From assembly GCA_024236495.1 (NCBI GenBank), contig JACKKJ010000002.1, positions 124,001 through 188,000 of the forward strand: a stretch of 64,000 bases of DNA, written 5' to 3'. The translations under genes and the position numbers were made by a program. Shown here in pieces: positions 52,135 through 60,637 of the stretch (its first letter is position 1; every line of letters begins with the position of its first letter). The stretch comes from Paracoccaceae bacterium. GTDB taxonomy: Bacteria; Pseudomonadota; Alphaproteobacteria; Rhodobacterales; Rhodobacteraceae. The notes beneath the pieces were generated by a model. It had not been told where the DNA came from. It did not search any database and saw only the letters and a list, made by a program, of their open reading frames with translations.

Positions 52135-53124
52135 TCAGATCAGCCCCTCGGCCCGAAACAGCGCCTTGACGTCCGCCTCCGGTCTTGCGCCGAAATGGCT
52201 GATGACCTCTGCCGCGGCGATGCAGCCCATGCGGCCCGCCTTTTGCAGGCTCTGACCCGTCGCAAGGCCATAAAGGAATCCGGCCGCGAACTGGTCGCCG
52301 GCGCCGGTGGCATCGACGGGGACGACACGATGCACCGGCACCTCCACCCGTTCCCCGCCGCGGATCAGGATCACGTCGGCGCCCGACCGCGTGCAGACGA
52401 TCAGCGGACAATCCGCCTTTGCCTGCGCCAAGGCGGCCTCCAGATCCTCGGTCTGGTAAAGGGCGGCCCATTCGTGTTCGTTGCCGATCACATAGTCCAT
52501 CTGGTCATGCACGAGCCGCCGGAAATCCGCCCGGTGGCGATCCACGCAAAACGGATCGGACAGCGAGATTCCCGCTTGCCCACCGCCCTTGTGACAGGCC
52601 TCGGCCGCCTTGAGAAAGGCTGCCTTCCCGTGGTCCTTGTCAAACAGGTAACCCTCCAGGAAGAGATAGTCACTGTCCCGCACCACGGCTTCGTCCAGAT
52701 CCTCCGATCCGAAATCCGCGCCCGCGCCCAGATAGGTGTTCATCGACCGTTCGCCATCCGCGGTCACAAAGATCATCGAACGCGACGTCGGCAGTTCGGC
52801 GGCAGTTGACGGCGGGTTGGGAAAGTCCGTCCCTTCTGCTTCCAGCGATTTCGCATAGAACCGGCCCAGCGCGTCGTCCTTGACCTTGCCGACGAAGGCG
52901 GTCTTCAGCCCCAGGTTCCCCAGCCCCGCCAACGTGTTGCCGACCGATCCCCCCGGCGCCTGCGTCCGTTCCTTCATCGCTGCGTAAAGCGTCTCGCCGC
53001 GTTCGCGGTCGACAAGCTGCATGATCCCCTTCTCGATTCCCATCCAGTCAAGGAAATCGTCGTCGCATTGGGTCAGCACATCGACAATGGCGTTGCCGAT
53101 GCCGACAACCTGGTATCTCGTCAC
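52135..53124 (-). CDS. PfkB family carbohydrate kinase, probably adenosine kinase (329 aa)
   Basis: Ribokinase-fold kinase. GIGNAIVDVLTQCDDDFLD (about 8-26) and GGSVGNTLAGLGNLGLKTAF match the alphaproteobacterial adenosine-kinase-like group, and VDATGAGDQFAAGFLYGLA (about 277-295) holds the catalytic Asp and anion hole. It would phosphorylate adenosine or a related nucleoside or sugar. The start is GTG 53124, overlapping the nth stop in GTGA, with AGGAGAAGACCCT upstream, so it is coupled to nth. Confidence 0.9.
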   Translation of the reverse strand: MTRYQVVGIGNAIVDVLTQCDDDFLDWMGIEKGIMQLVDRERGETLYAAMKERTQAPGGSVGNTLAGLGNLGLKTAFVGKVKDDALGRFYAKSLEAEGTDFPNPPSTAAELPTSRSMIFVTADGERSMNTYLGAGADFGSEDLDEAVVRDSDYLFLEGYLFDKDHGKAAFLKAAEACHKGGGQAGISLSDPFCVDRHRADFRRLVHDQMDYVIGNEHEWAALYQTEDLEAALAQAKADCPLIVCTRSGADVILIRGGERVEVPVHRVVPVDATGAGDQFAAGFLYGLATGQSLQKAGRMGCIAAAEVISHFGARPEADVKALFRAEGLI

Positions 53125-53765
53125 AGGGTCTTCTCCTCGAATGGGCACAGATCGCGGATGATGCAGGCGCCGCACTTGGGCTTGCGGGCGACGCAGATAT
53201 AGCGGCCATGCAGGATCAGCCAGTGGTGCGCGTGCTGCTGGAATTCGACCGGCACGTTGTCTTCGATGGCGCGTTCGACGGCGTCCACCGTCTTGCCCGC
53301 CGCGATCCCGGTGCGGTTGCCGACGCGGAATATATGGGTATCGACCGCCTGCGCCGGGAAACGGAACCACATGTTCAGGACCACATTTGCCGTCTTGCGC
53401 CCGACCCCAGGCAGCGTCATCAGCGCCGCGCGCGACGACGGCACGGTTCCGCCGTAGTCCTCGTGCAGGATCCGGCTGAGTTTCATGACGTTCTTCGCCT
53501 TCTGGCGGAACAGCCCGATCGTCTTGATATGATCCGTCAGCCCCGCCTCGCCCAGCGCCAGCATCTTCTCGGGCGTGTCAGCAATCTTGAAAAGCGCGCG
53601 CGTCGCCTTGTTCACGCCGGCATCCGTCGCCTGCGCCGACAGTGCGACAGCGACAAGCAGGGTGAAGGCGTTCACGTGTTCCAGTTCCCCCTTCGGCTCT
53701 GGCTCCGAGGCGTGGAAACGGGTGAAGACCTCGTGGATGGTGTGGTAGTCAAGCTGGCGTGCCAT
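53121..53765 (-). CDS. nth: Endonuclease III (DNA glycosylase/AP lyase)
   Basis: Removes oxidised pyrimidines and cuts the abasic site. The helix-hairpin-helix with catalytic Lys is LPGVGRKTANVVLN (about 117-130), the catalytic Asp lies in VDTHIFRV (about 141), and the 4Fe-4S cluster motif C-x6-C-x2-C-x5-C ends the protein. At 214 aa it has normal length. The ATG at 53765 is chosen; the open frame to 53861 adds unrelated residues. It is translationally coupled to the kinase gene and divergent from the Ogt-like repair gene. Confidence 0.97.
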   Translation of the reverse strand: MARQLDYHTIHEVFTRFHASEPEPKGELEHVNAFTLLVAVALSAQATDAGVNKATRALFKIADTPEKMLALGEAGLTDHIKTIGLFRQKAKNVMKLSRILHEDYGGTVPSSRAALMTLPGVGRKTANVVLNMWFRFPAQAVDTHIFRVGNRTGIAAGKTVDAVERAIEDNVPVEFQQHAHHWLILHGRYICVARKPKCGACIIRDLCPFEEKTL

Positions 53766-53872
53766 GTCCGGGATATGCCCCGCGGGGCGCCGCGTTCGCA
53801 AGCGCAAAGCGCAGCTTTCGGGTCGCCGCTGCACAGCTCTTCGCCTAGTGTCGGCGGGCAAGGAGAACCACG

Positions 53873-54715
53873 ATGCAAGAAGACAGCGCCTATCACTATC
53901 GCACGATCGCCCGCGCCATCGACCTGATCGAGGCAGAGGGCGGCCGGACGATGCCGCTCGAAGACCTGGCCACGCGGTTGTCGATGAGCCCGGCGCATTT
54001 CCAGCGCGTCTTTTCCCGTTGGGTCGGCGTGTCGCCGAAACGCTACCAGCAGTACCTGACGCTTGACCTTGCGCGCCGGCTTCTTTCGGAACGGTTCACG
54101 CTTCTGGACACGGCGGCGGAAACGGGGCTTTCCGGCACCGGGCGCCTTCATGACCTTTTTCTTGGCTGGGAGGCGATGAGCCCCGGCGAATACGCCCGCG
54201 GCGGAGAGGGGCTGGTGATCCGCTACGGCTGGTTCCCGACCCCCTTCGGCGAGGCGCTGGCGATGGGGACGGATCGCGGCCTTTGCGGGCTTGGCTTTGC
54301 CGACGATTGCGGGCGAGAGGCCGCAATGGCGGACTTTTCGGGGCGTTGGCCAAAGGCCCGGTTCCTCGACGATGCCGACGCCATCGCCCCCTGGGTCGCC
54401 GCCGCCTTCGCGGGCAAAGGGGAAGCGCGCCTTCACATGATCGGCGCCCCCTTCCAGGTCAAGGTCTGGGAGGCGCTGCTTTCCATCCCATCGGGCCAGG
54501 TCACCACCTATTCCGAACTTGCGCGCGCTATCGGCCACCCGACCGCCGTGCGCGCCGTCGGAACCGCCGTCGGCCGCAACCCGGTCAGCTGGCTGATCCC
54601 CTGTCACCGCGCCCTTCGCAAATCCGGCGGGCTTGGCGGTTATCACTGGGGCCTGCCGGTCAAGCGCGCCATGCTGGCCTGGGAGGCCGCGCGCGCCGAA
54701 GCGAAAAGCGCCTGA
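53873..54715 (+). CDS. AraC-HTH / O6-methylguanine-DNA methyltransferase fusion, Ada-like without N-terminal zinc domain (280 aa)
   Basis: Repairs O6-methylguanine by irreversible transfer to its own Cys. The first 110 residues are an AraC-type DNA-binding domain (LATRLSMSPAHFQRVFSRWV, TLLDTAAETGLSGTGRLHDL). A middle linker domain follows, then the methyltransferase with IPSGQVTTYSELARAIG and the active-site SWLIPCHRAL. The classical Ada N-terminal methyl-phosphotriester domain with its four Cys is missing, so it cannot be switched on by Cys38 methylation. ATG 53873 follows AAGGAG. It is divergent from nth, making a small repair pair. Confidence 0.93.
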   Translation: MQEDSAYHYRTIARAIDLIEAEGGRTMPLEDLATRLSMSPAHFQRVFSRWVGVSPKRYQQYLTLDLARRLLSERFTLLDTAAETGLSGTGRLHDLFLGWEAMSPGEYARGGEGLVIRYGWFPTPFGEALAMGTDRGLCGLGFADDCGREAAMADFSGRWPKARFLDDADAIAPWVAAAFAGKGEARLHMIGAPFQVKVWEALLSIPSGQVTTYSELARAIGHPTAVRAVGTAVGRNPVSWLIPCHRALRKSGGLGGYHWGLPVKRAMLAWEAARAEAKSA

Positions 54716-54823
54716 GCCCGCACAGGCGGATTGCCGCGCAAGTGACTATCGGGCGGGTGTTATTGCCTTACAGATGCGCTAGACCCCAGGTGAAGACGAC
54801 ACGTCAGAAACGGGAGACGCGAC

Positions 54824-55489
54824 ATGCGCATCACCTCCATCATCATGGCCGCGACGGCCGGCACCTTTCTTCTTGCCGCCTGTACGCCGCCCGAACAATA
54901 CAACCCCAACGACCCGAACCAGCGCACCCGCGAAGGCGCCGCGGTCGGGGCCGGGATCGGTGCGCTGGCCGGCCTTCTGACCGGCGACACCGCGAAGGAA
55001 CGCCGTAACCGCGCCCTTGGCGGAGCCGTCCTTGGCGGCATCGCCGGCGGCGTGATCGGCAACAACCTCGACAAGCAGGCGGCGGAACTCGCGGCCAGCT
55101 TCGACAATGGCGCCATCGGCATCATCAACACCGGAAACGAACTGATCGTGCGGATGCCGCAGGACATCCTGTTCGCCACCGACAGCGCCGTCGTTTCCTC
55201 GGGGCTGCGCGGCGACCTGCAGACGCTCGCAGCGAGCATCAACCGCTACCCGGACACCACCGTCCAGGTGGTCGGCCACACCGACAACACCGGGTCCGCC
55301 GCCTACAACCAAGATCTGTCCGAGCGGCGGGCGCAGTCCGTCGCCTCGATCCTGCAGGGCGCGGGCGTCGCCGGCTACCGGCTGCAGGCCTTCGGTCGCG
55401 GCGAAAGCCAGCCCATCGCCTCCAACTACACGCCCGAGGGCCGCGCCCAGAACCGGCGGGTGGATATCGTTATCCGGCCCAACGCCTGA
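54824..55489 (+). CDS. OmpA family lipoprotein with glycine-zipper segment (221 aa)
   Basis: Outer-membrane lipoprotein that ties the envelope to peptidoglycan. The signal peptide ends in the lipobox LLAAC (Cys 20). A glycine-zipper region (GAAVGAGIGALAGLL then GGAVLGGIAGGVIGNNLD, about 40-80) follows. The C-terminal OmpA domain (about 105-221) has DILFATDSAVVSSGLRGDL, VVGHTDNTGSAAYNQDLSER and the Asp/Arg pair for diaminopimelate binding. ATG 54824 follows GGGAGACGAC. It is a YiaD/Pal-like protein. A bidirectional terminator follows. Confidence 0.93.
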   Translation: MRITSIIMAATAGTFLLAACTPPEQYNPNDPNQRTREGAAVGAGIGALAGLLTGDTAKERRNRALGGAVLGGIAGGVIGNNLDKQAAELAASFDNGAIGIINTGNELIVRMPQDILFATDSAVVSSGLRGDLQTLAASINRYPDTTVQVVGHTDNTGSAAYNQDLSERRAQSVASILQGAGVAGYRLQAFGRGESQPIASNYTPEGRAQNRRVDIVIRPNA

Positions 55490-55506
55490 GACAGACGCAA
55501 TGCAGA

Positions 55507-55535
55507 AAAGGGGCCGGGTTTTCCGGCCCCTTTTT
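55507..55535. terminator. Bidirectional rho-independent terminator after the OmpA gene
   Basis: AAAAGGGGCCGG and CCGGCCCCTTTT pair perfectly around GTTTT, and a T-run follows on the plus strand. It separates the OmpA gene from the GntR gene on the same strand. Confidence 0.9.
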
Positions 55536-55568
55536 CATTGCCTACCCCTCAGATCGGTCATAGAATCT

Positions 55569-55586
55569 AACCAATTCAAGGTGGTT
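55569..55586 (+). promoter_or_regulatory. Candidate auto-operator of the GntR gene
   Basis: AACCA and TGGTT arms lie around an 8-base spacer, ending two bases before ATG 55589 and containing its ribosome site (AAGGTGG). ACCAATT is shared with the glcD promoter. Binding here would block translation start or transcription. Confidence 0.5.
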
Positions 55587-55588
55587 TC

Positions 55589-56359
55589 ATGCCGTTTCAG
55601 AAGATCGAACCAGAAAAGCTTTCCGACTCCGTCGTCCGCCAGATCGAACGGTTGATCCTGCAGGGCATCCTCCGCCCCGGCGAACGGCTTCCGTCCGAAC
55701 GCGATCTCTCGGAGCGTCTTGGCGTCTCGCGGCCCTCGCTGCGCGAGGCGATCGCCGCTCTGGAGACCGATGGCCTGCTGGTCACCCGCGCCAGTTCCGG
55801 CATCTATGTCGCCGAGGTGCTGAACTCCGCCTTCTCGCCCTCGCTGATCCGGCTGTTCGCGCGCCACCCCGACGCGGTATTCGACTACCTCGACTTTCGC
55901 CGCGATCTTGAGGCGATGGCGGCCGAACGCGCGGCGCGGCTGGGATCGGACACCGACCTGAAGGTCGTGGACGCGGTCTTTCGCAAGATGGAGGCTGCCG
56001 CGCAGAAGCGCGACCCGGCCGACGAGGCCGCGCTTGATGCCGAGTTCCACATGGCGATCATCGAGGCCAGCCACAATGTCGTCATGCTCCACATGATGCG
56101 GGCGATGTTCGGGCTCTTGCGCGAAGGCGTCTTCTACAACCGCCAGGTCATGTTCCGCCAGAAGACGACCCGCGAGGCGCTTCTGGATCAGCACCGCGCC
56201 ATCAACACCGCCTTGCAGGCGCATGACCCCGTTGCCGCACGCAATGCCGTCGAACGGCATCTGAGCTTTGTGGAGACATCGCTCAAGGATCACTTCCGAA
56301 CGGAACGAAACGAGGCGGTCGCGCGCCTGCGCTTTGCCCAGGAAGCCGAACGCGGCTAG
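55589..56359 (+). CDS. GntR family regulator, FCD (FadR-like) subfamily (256 aa)
   Basis: DNA-binding repressor/activator responding to a small acid. The N-terminal winged helix (about 8-75) has LILQGILRPGERLPSERDLS and LGVSRPSLREAIAALE. The C-terminal FCD domain (about 95-235) has FDYLDFRRDLEAMAAERAA, AEFHMAIIEASHNVVM and QHRAINTALQAHDPVAA with the metal-site Asp/His residues. It resembles PdhR/GlcC-type regulators. By shared half-site it might regulate glcDEF 23 kb away; pyruvate or lactate genes are equally possible. Confidence 0.9.
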   Translation: MPFQKIEPEKLSDSVVRQIERLILQGILRPGERLPSERDLSERLGVSRPSLREAIAALETDGLLVTRASSGIYVAEVLNSAFSPSLIRLFARHPDAVFDYLDFRRDLEAMAAERAARLGSDTDLKVVDAVFRKMEAAAQKRDPADEAALDAEFHMAIIEASHNVVMLHMMRAMFGLLREGVFYNRQVMFRQKTTREALLDQHRAINTALQAHDPVAARNAVERHLSFVETSLKDHFRTERNEAVARLRFAQEAERG

Positions 56360-56381
56360 CGATCAGGGCCAGAATGACAAT

Positions 56382-56403
56382 GGCCCGACCTTGCGGCCGG
56401 GCC
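56382..56403. terminator. Stem-loop between the convergent GntR and atp genes
   Basis: GGCCCG and CGGGCC pair around a 10-base loop. A short TTGT follows on the plus strand. It likely ends both the gntR and the atp messages. Confidence 0.6.
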
Positions 56404-56429
56404 TTGTCTCAGTGCCGGTGCTTCGCGTT

Positions 56430-56984
56430 TCAGTGCAGCTTGGCTTCGACTTCGGCGATCGACGCTTCGACCAGCTGCCCGCGATCCGCTGCGGACATCG
56501 TCCGCGCGATCAGGTCGCCCGCGGCAGCCACGGCCACCTGCACGGCACGGTCGCGCACTTCGCGCACCGCAGCGGCCTCGGCCGAGGCGATCTGATCCTC
56601 CGCGGCGGCAAGCCGGCGAACGATCGACGCCTTCAGGTCTTCCTTCGCCTGTTCGGCGGCGGCCTGCGCCTCGCGACGGGCCGTCTCGACGATGCGGTCC
56701 GCCATGTCCTGAACTTCCTTCTGCTTGCGCTCGTAGGAAGCAAGAACCGCGCGCGCTTCCTCGCGCAGGGCGCGGGCCTCGTCGAGGTCCGACTTGATCT
56801 CGGCCGCGCGCTTGTCAAGCAGACCGCCCAGAAGCGCCGGAACCTTGAAGTAGACCAGCACGCCGACGAACAGCAGGAACGCGATCGTGACGACGAAATC
56901 GGTATTGCGGAGCGAGAAGAAAGGCCCCGAGGCGGCCATCGCCGGCGACGCGGAAAGGATCAGGAAAAGGGAAAGCTTCTTCAT
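56430..56984 (-). CDS. atpF: F0F1 ATP synthase subunit b
   Basis: Peripheral-stalk subunit of ATP synthase. One membrane segment near the start ([20 protein letters not shown], about 29-48) is followed by a long charged helix (Ala/Arg/Glu-rich to 184) that dimerises with b'. A possible signal-like stretch ([14 protein letters not shown]) precedes it, as in other members of this group. ATG 56984 follows AGGGGTAGGATC, four bases after the b' stop. It is the last gene of the F0 operon. Confidence 0.94.
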   Translation of the reverse strand: MKKLSLFLILSASPAMAASGPFFSLRNTDFVVTIAFLLFVGVLVYFKVPALLGGLLDKRAAEIKSDLDEARALREEARAVLASYERKQKEVQDMADRIVETARREAQAAAEQAKEDLKASIVRRLAAAEDQIASAEAAAVREVRDRAVQVAVAAAGDLIARTMSAADRGQLVEASIAEVEAKLH

Positions 56985-56988
56985 GATC

Positions 56989-57564
56989 CTACCCCTTCAT
57001 CCGTTCCGCGACGGCGGCGGCAATCGCCTTGTCGTCGGCAGCCCCGCCAAGCGAGGAAACCAGCGCGGCGGCGGTGTCGTTCGCGACGGCCTTCACGCTT
57101 TCGACCGCACCGGCGCGGATCTCGTCGATCCGGCGCGCGGATTCCGCGGCCTTGGCCGAAATCTCCGCATCCGCCTTGGCGGTCGCGGCGTCCAGGTCCT
57201 TCTGGATCTCGGCGCGGGCTTCGGCCACGATCCGGGCCGCTTCGCCACGCGCATCCGTCAGCGCCTGGTTATAAGCCTTCTCGGCCTCGACGGCTTTCGC
57301 CTTCAGGTCTTCGGCGGCGGCGATGTCGCTGGTGATCGTGCGCTGGCGATCGGCCAGAACCCCGCCGATCCTCGGCAGCGCGATGCGCGACAGCACGAAG
57401 TAGATGACGATCAGCGCCACCACGAGCCAGAAGATCTGGTTCGCGAAGGTCGATGTATCAAGTTGCGGCATGCCCGCGGACTGGGCCGCGTGCCCCGCCG
57501 CCTCGGCGGCGTGACCGACCGCTTCGGTCGCGGTATCGGCTGCCGTATGCGTGGTGTTCGCCAT
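56989..57564 (-). CDS. atpX: F0F1 ATP synthase subunit b'
   Basis: Second b-type stalk subunit, as in photosynthetic and related alphaproteobacteria. The N-terminus is an Ala/His-rich extension ([20 protein letters not shown]) ahead of the membrane segment [20 protein letters not shown] (about 49-68) and a long Ala/Glu-rich coil. At 191 aa it is longer than b. ATG 57564 has AGGGGGACGAC. It lies between atpE and atpF. Confidence 0.93.
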   Translation of the reverse strand: MANTTHTAADTATEAVGHAAEAAGHAAQSAGMPQLDTSTFANQIFWLVVALIVIYFVLSRIALPRIGGVLADRQRTITSDIAAAEDLKAKAVEAEKAYNQALTDARGEAARIVAEARAEIQKDLDAATAKADAEISAKAAESARRIDEIRAGAVESVKAVANDTAAALVSSLGGAADDKAIAAAVAERMKG

Positions 57565-57644
57565 GTCGTCCCCCTGGAACCCTGTTTACATCGGGTGGAT
57601 GCCGCAGGGGCACCCACCCGACCGTAAGGATGGTTCGTTCGGGA

Positions 57645-57884
57645 TCAGACGGCGAACATCAGCAGAAGCGCGACGAGGAACGAGAAGATCCCGAGCGCTT
57701 CGGCGAACGCGATGCCGATGAAGAGGGTCGCGGTCTGGCCGGCAGCGGCCGACGGGTTGCGCAGAGCGCCGGCGAGGAAGTTGCCGGCAACATTGCCCAC
57801 CCCCATCGCGGAGCCGCCCATGCCGATGCAGGCAAGACCGGCGCCGATGAATTTGCCGAGAGCGGCAGCAGCTGCGAGTTCCAT
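57645..57884 (-). CDS. atpE: F0F1 ATP synthase subunit c
   Basis: Proton-carrying ring subunit of 79 aa with two membrane helices. The glycine-rich first helix ([20 protein letters not shown]) and the second with the essential Glu in [20 protein letters not shown] are intact. The polar loop RNPSAAAG joins them. The message has AAGGAG, with two successive ATGs at 57887 and 57884; the second has the better spacing. The family's Glu is the proton site. Confidence 0.97.
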   Translation of the reverse strand: MELAAAAALGKFIGAGLACIGMGGSAMGVGNVAGNFLAGALRNPSAAAGQTATLFIGIAFAEALGIFSFLVALLLMFAV

Positions 57885-57933
57885 CATGTATCTCCTTACG
57901 GTTGGATTGGTGCAGTTGGTTGAAGACCGGGCG

Positions 57934-58704
57934 TCAGTGAGCCGGATGCAGCGCATCCTTCAGGTAGACGCAGGTCAGGATGGTGAAGACATAGGCCTGG
58001 ATGAAGGCCACCAGGATTTCGAGCCCGTAGATCGCCGTGATCGCGAGGATCGAAAGCGGCGTGACCGCGATGCCGACGCCCGAGATCAGCACGAGCGGCG
58101 CGAAGGCCGCGAAGACCTTGATCACCGCGTGACCCGCCATCATGTTGCCGGCAAGTCGGATGGAGTGGCTGACCGGGCGAACGAAGTAGGAAATCACCTC
58201 GATCAGGGCCAGCACCGGCCGCAGCGGCAGCGGCGCCGAAGAGACCCAGAAAAGGCCCAGGAAATGCAGCCCGTGCTTGACGAAGCCGACGATGGTCACC
58301 GTCAGGAACACCGCCAGCGCGAGGAACGCGGTCACCGCGATATGCGATGTCGGCGTGAACGCCTTGGGCAGAAGACCCAGGAAGTTCGAGAAGACGATGA
58401 AGATGAAGAGCGTGAAGATGTAGGGGAAGAACTTCACCGCGTCATGACCCGCGACATCCTCCACCATCTTGTGAACGAAGCCGTAGGCAAGTTCGGCGAC
58501 CGACTGCGTGCGGCTGGGGATCACCGCGCGGCCGCGGGTACCCAGAACGAACAGCGCGACGATCCCAAGGACCGCGATCGCCATCCACAGGGTGACGTTG
58601 GTCACGGTCAGAACCCCGACCTCGTCCCCGCCGAACAGCGGTTTGACGATGAACTGGTCCATCGGGTGGAATGCAAGGCCTTCGCTGTGCTCTTCCGTCG
58701 CCAC
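57934..58704 (-). CDS. atpB: F0F1 ATP synthase subunit a
   Basis: Proton-channel subunit next to the c-ring, 256 aa, with five or six membrane segments. The essential Arg lies in [19 protein letters not shown] (about 180-198), and the last helix [19 protein letters not shown] carries the conserved Gln. The start is GTG 58704 after AAGGGGAATAGAC. It lies two bases after the atpI stop. Confidence 0.97.
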   Translation of the reverse strand: MATEEHSEGLAFHPMDQFIVKPLFGGDEVGVLTVTNVTLWMAIAVLGIVALFVLGTRGRAVIPSRTQSVAELAYGFVHKMVEDVAGHDAVKFFPYIFTLFIFIVFSNFLGLLPKAFTPTSHIAVTAFLALAVFLTVTIVGFVKHGLHFLGLFWVSSAPLPLRPVLALIEVISYFVRPVSHSIRLAGNMMAGHAVIKVFAAFAPLVLISGVGIAVTPLSILAITAIYGLEILVAFIQAYVFTILTCVYLKDALHPAH

Positions 58705-58706
58705 GT

Positions 58707-59036
58707 CTATTCCCCTTCGTCGCTGGCGGACTGGTCCGCCTCTCTTTTCTCCTGGAACTCCTGGGCGGTGCGAAGCATCGTCTTCACCCCGGCCGCGAAG
58801 CCCAGCAATGTGAACAGCACCAGAAGGATGGGCAGCGTCCCCAGAAGGATGTCCAGCCCGTATCCGATGCCGAAGCCGATCCCGAGACCCGAAACCAGCT
58901 CGATGACCATCCGCCAGCCTTGGCTCGCGGCGGAATAGTGTTCGTCGATCCGGGGCTTCGGTTCCTGCGTCTTGCGCATCCCCCTGATCCTGTCTTCCAG
59001 CGCCTTCAGGCGCTCTGGATCGGGTGCGTCGGACAT
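58707..59036 (-). CDS. atpI: AtpZ/AtpI family protein
   Basis: Small membrane protein (109 aa) that helps c-ring assembly or magnesium supply for ATP synthase. It has an N-terminal coil and two membrane helices, [20 protein letters not shown] (about 43-62) and [18 protein letters not shown], with the [11 protein letters not shown] glycine pattern of AtpZ. ATG 59036 is first in the operon atpI-B-E-X-F. The F1 genes are not in this window, as usual for this group. Confidence 0.92.
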   Translation of the reverse strand: MSDAPDPERLKALEDRIRGMRKTQEPKPRIDEHYSAASQGWRMVIELVSGLGIGFGIGYGLDILLGTLPILLVLFTLLGFAAGVKTMLRTAQEFQEKREADQSASDEGE

Positions 59037-59217
59037 CGGGAAAGCCCCTTTTGACGGTCGCGCGATAGCTAGAATGTCGGGCCGCGCGAGTCAATGCGCC
59101 TGACGTGCAGGGGTAGACAGGGCAACCCTCTGAAAACAAACGGATCCGAAAATCCTCGCGGCTGCGCCCGGCGACGCGAACGCGCCCGAGGCCCGGATTC
59201 CGGCCGGTTCTGCATAT

Positions 59218-60129
59218 TCAACTTTGCGGTTGACTATGGTCTTCGCGACCGCCCCTCCAACGACGCGGGAGCCGCCCGTCGATCAGGACGAGCCCCGCGA
59301 AGATCGCGACCATCCCAAGGATATGCGCCGGGCCCAGCGCCTCGCCCAGGAACACCGCGCCAAGGGTCACCGCCGAGACCGGGGTGATGAAGGTGACGGT
59401 GGAGGTGGCGGTCGCGCCGATGCGCGGCAGAAGCCAGAACAGAAGGATGAACGCAGCCGCCGTCAGCACGAAGCCGATGAAGAAAAGCGCCCCCCAGGTC
59501 TCTGCCCGGGCGATCACCGGCGCGCCCTCGACCGCGAGCGCCACCGGAAGCAGCAGCGCCGTCCCCGCCAGAAGCGACCACGCGGTGATGACGGTCGCAT
59601 CGCCCCCCTTCAGCCGCCGGAACCAGTTGATCGCGACCCCGTAGCAGAGCGGCGCGAGCATGCAGAACATCAGCGCGCCGAATTCCCCCGTCATCCCGGT
59701 GTCGAGCGTCGGCAGCGCCAGCACCACGATTCCGGCGAACCCGCAAAGCACGCCAAGCGACTTGAGAACGGTCGCGCGTTCCCCGCCCGGCCAGAAGTTC
59801 GAGATGATCACCACCATGATCGGCGTCATCGCATTGACGATCCCCGCTTCGCCCGAGGTGATGAAACGCTGGGCGGCGGGAAAGATCGCCAGCGGCGCAG
59901 CATATTGCAGGAAGCCGAAGACGGTCGCGTCGCGCAGGAACGCGGCCGTGACGCGGATCTTGCGGCGGGTGGCAAGCACCCAGATCCAGCAGCCCAGCGC
60001 CCCAAGGCCGACACGGCCCAGCGCGACCTGCAGCGGGCCAAGTTCGCGCAGGAGGATCTCGTTGAAGAACATCGACGATCCCCAGCCGATGCCAAGGACC
60101 AGGATCAGGCCCCAATATCTGAGCGGCAT
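59218..60129 (-). CDS. EamA/DMT family transporter (303 aa)
   Basis: Ten-helix drug/metabolite transporter with two EamA repeats. It starts LRYWGLILVLGIGWGSSMFF, and the second repeat begins near WGALFFIGFVLTAAAFILL, ending TLGAVFLGEALGPAHILG, the EamA signature. Function as amino-acid or metabolite exporter is likely but unspecified. ATG 60129 follows GGGGGAACGACA; the open frame to 60210 adds a non-family tail. It is divergent from an ArsR-type regulator. Confidence 0.9.
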   Translation of the reverse strand: MPLRYWGLILVLGIGWGSSMFFNEILLRELGPLQVALGRVGLGALGCWIWVLATRRKIRVTAAFLRDATVFGFLQYAAPLAIFPAAQRFITSGEAGIVNAMTPIMVVIISNFWPGGERATVLKSLGVLCGFAGIVVLALPTLDTGMTGEFGALMFCMLAPLCYGVAINWFRRLKGGDATVITAWSLLAGTALLLPVALAVEGAPVIARAETWGALFFIGFVLTAAAFILLFWLLPRIGATATSTVTFITPVSAVTLGAVFLGEALGPAHILGMVAIFAGLVLIDGRLPRRWRGGREDHSQPQS

Positions 60130-60268
60130 TGTCGTTCCCCCGTTGCGCGCGGCCATCTGCCCGCTGGCGGGGCAGGATGTCCACCCGTTTCCTGCGCATA
60201 CCGGCGCCAACCGCCGCCCCCAGGACGGCGCGCTTTCGCTGGCGCGGCCACGGCGCTATGGTCGCGCC

Positions 60269-60625
60269 ATGAACCTCGACACCATCTTCGCCGCGCTCGC
60301 CGACCCGACCCGACGGGCGATCCTTACCATGCTTCTTGAAGACGACATGGCGGTGACCGACGTGGCCGAACCTTTCGAGATGTCCCTGGCCGCCGTCTCC
60401 AAGCACCTCAAGGTGCTGGCCGAGGCGCGGCTGATCACGCAGGAACGGCGCGGGCGGGTGATCTGGTGCAAGCTCGATCCCGATGCGATGCGCGCGGCAA
60501 CCGTCTGGATCGCCGGGTTCGGCATGTTCGACGCCGTAGACCTGGACGCCTTCGAACGCTTCCTGACGGTCGAACTGGACGCCGCCGCATCCGACGCCCC
60601 AGCGCCGGCAAAGGGCCAGGCCTAG
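60269..60625 (+). CDS. ArsR/SmtB-family HTH regulator without obvious metal site (118 aa)
   Basis: Winged-helix repressor. The DNA-binding helices are DVAEPFEMSLAAVSKHLKVL (about 31-50), and LDTIFAALADPTRRAILTML is the typical start. The metal-site Cys residues of ArsR (CVC motif) are absent; only one Cys (67) is seen. It resembles the group often paired with AHSA1/SRPBCC proteins, but none lies here. It is divergent from a DMT transporter gene, with 139 bases between starts, and may control it. Confidence 0.9.
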   Translation: MNLDTIFAALADPTRRAILTMLLEDDMAVTDVAEPFEMSLAAVSKHLKVLAEARLITQERRGRVIWCKLDPDAMRAATVWIAGFGMFDAVDLDAFERFLTVELDAAASDAPAPAKGQA

Positions 60626-60637
60626 GCGCGGGCCGGG

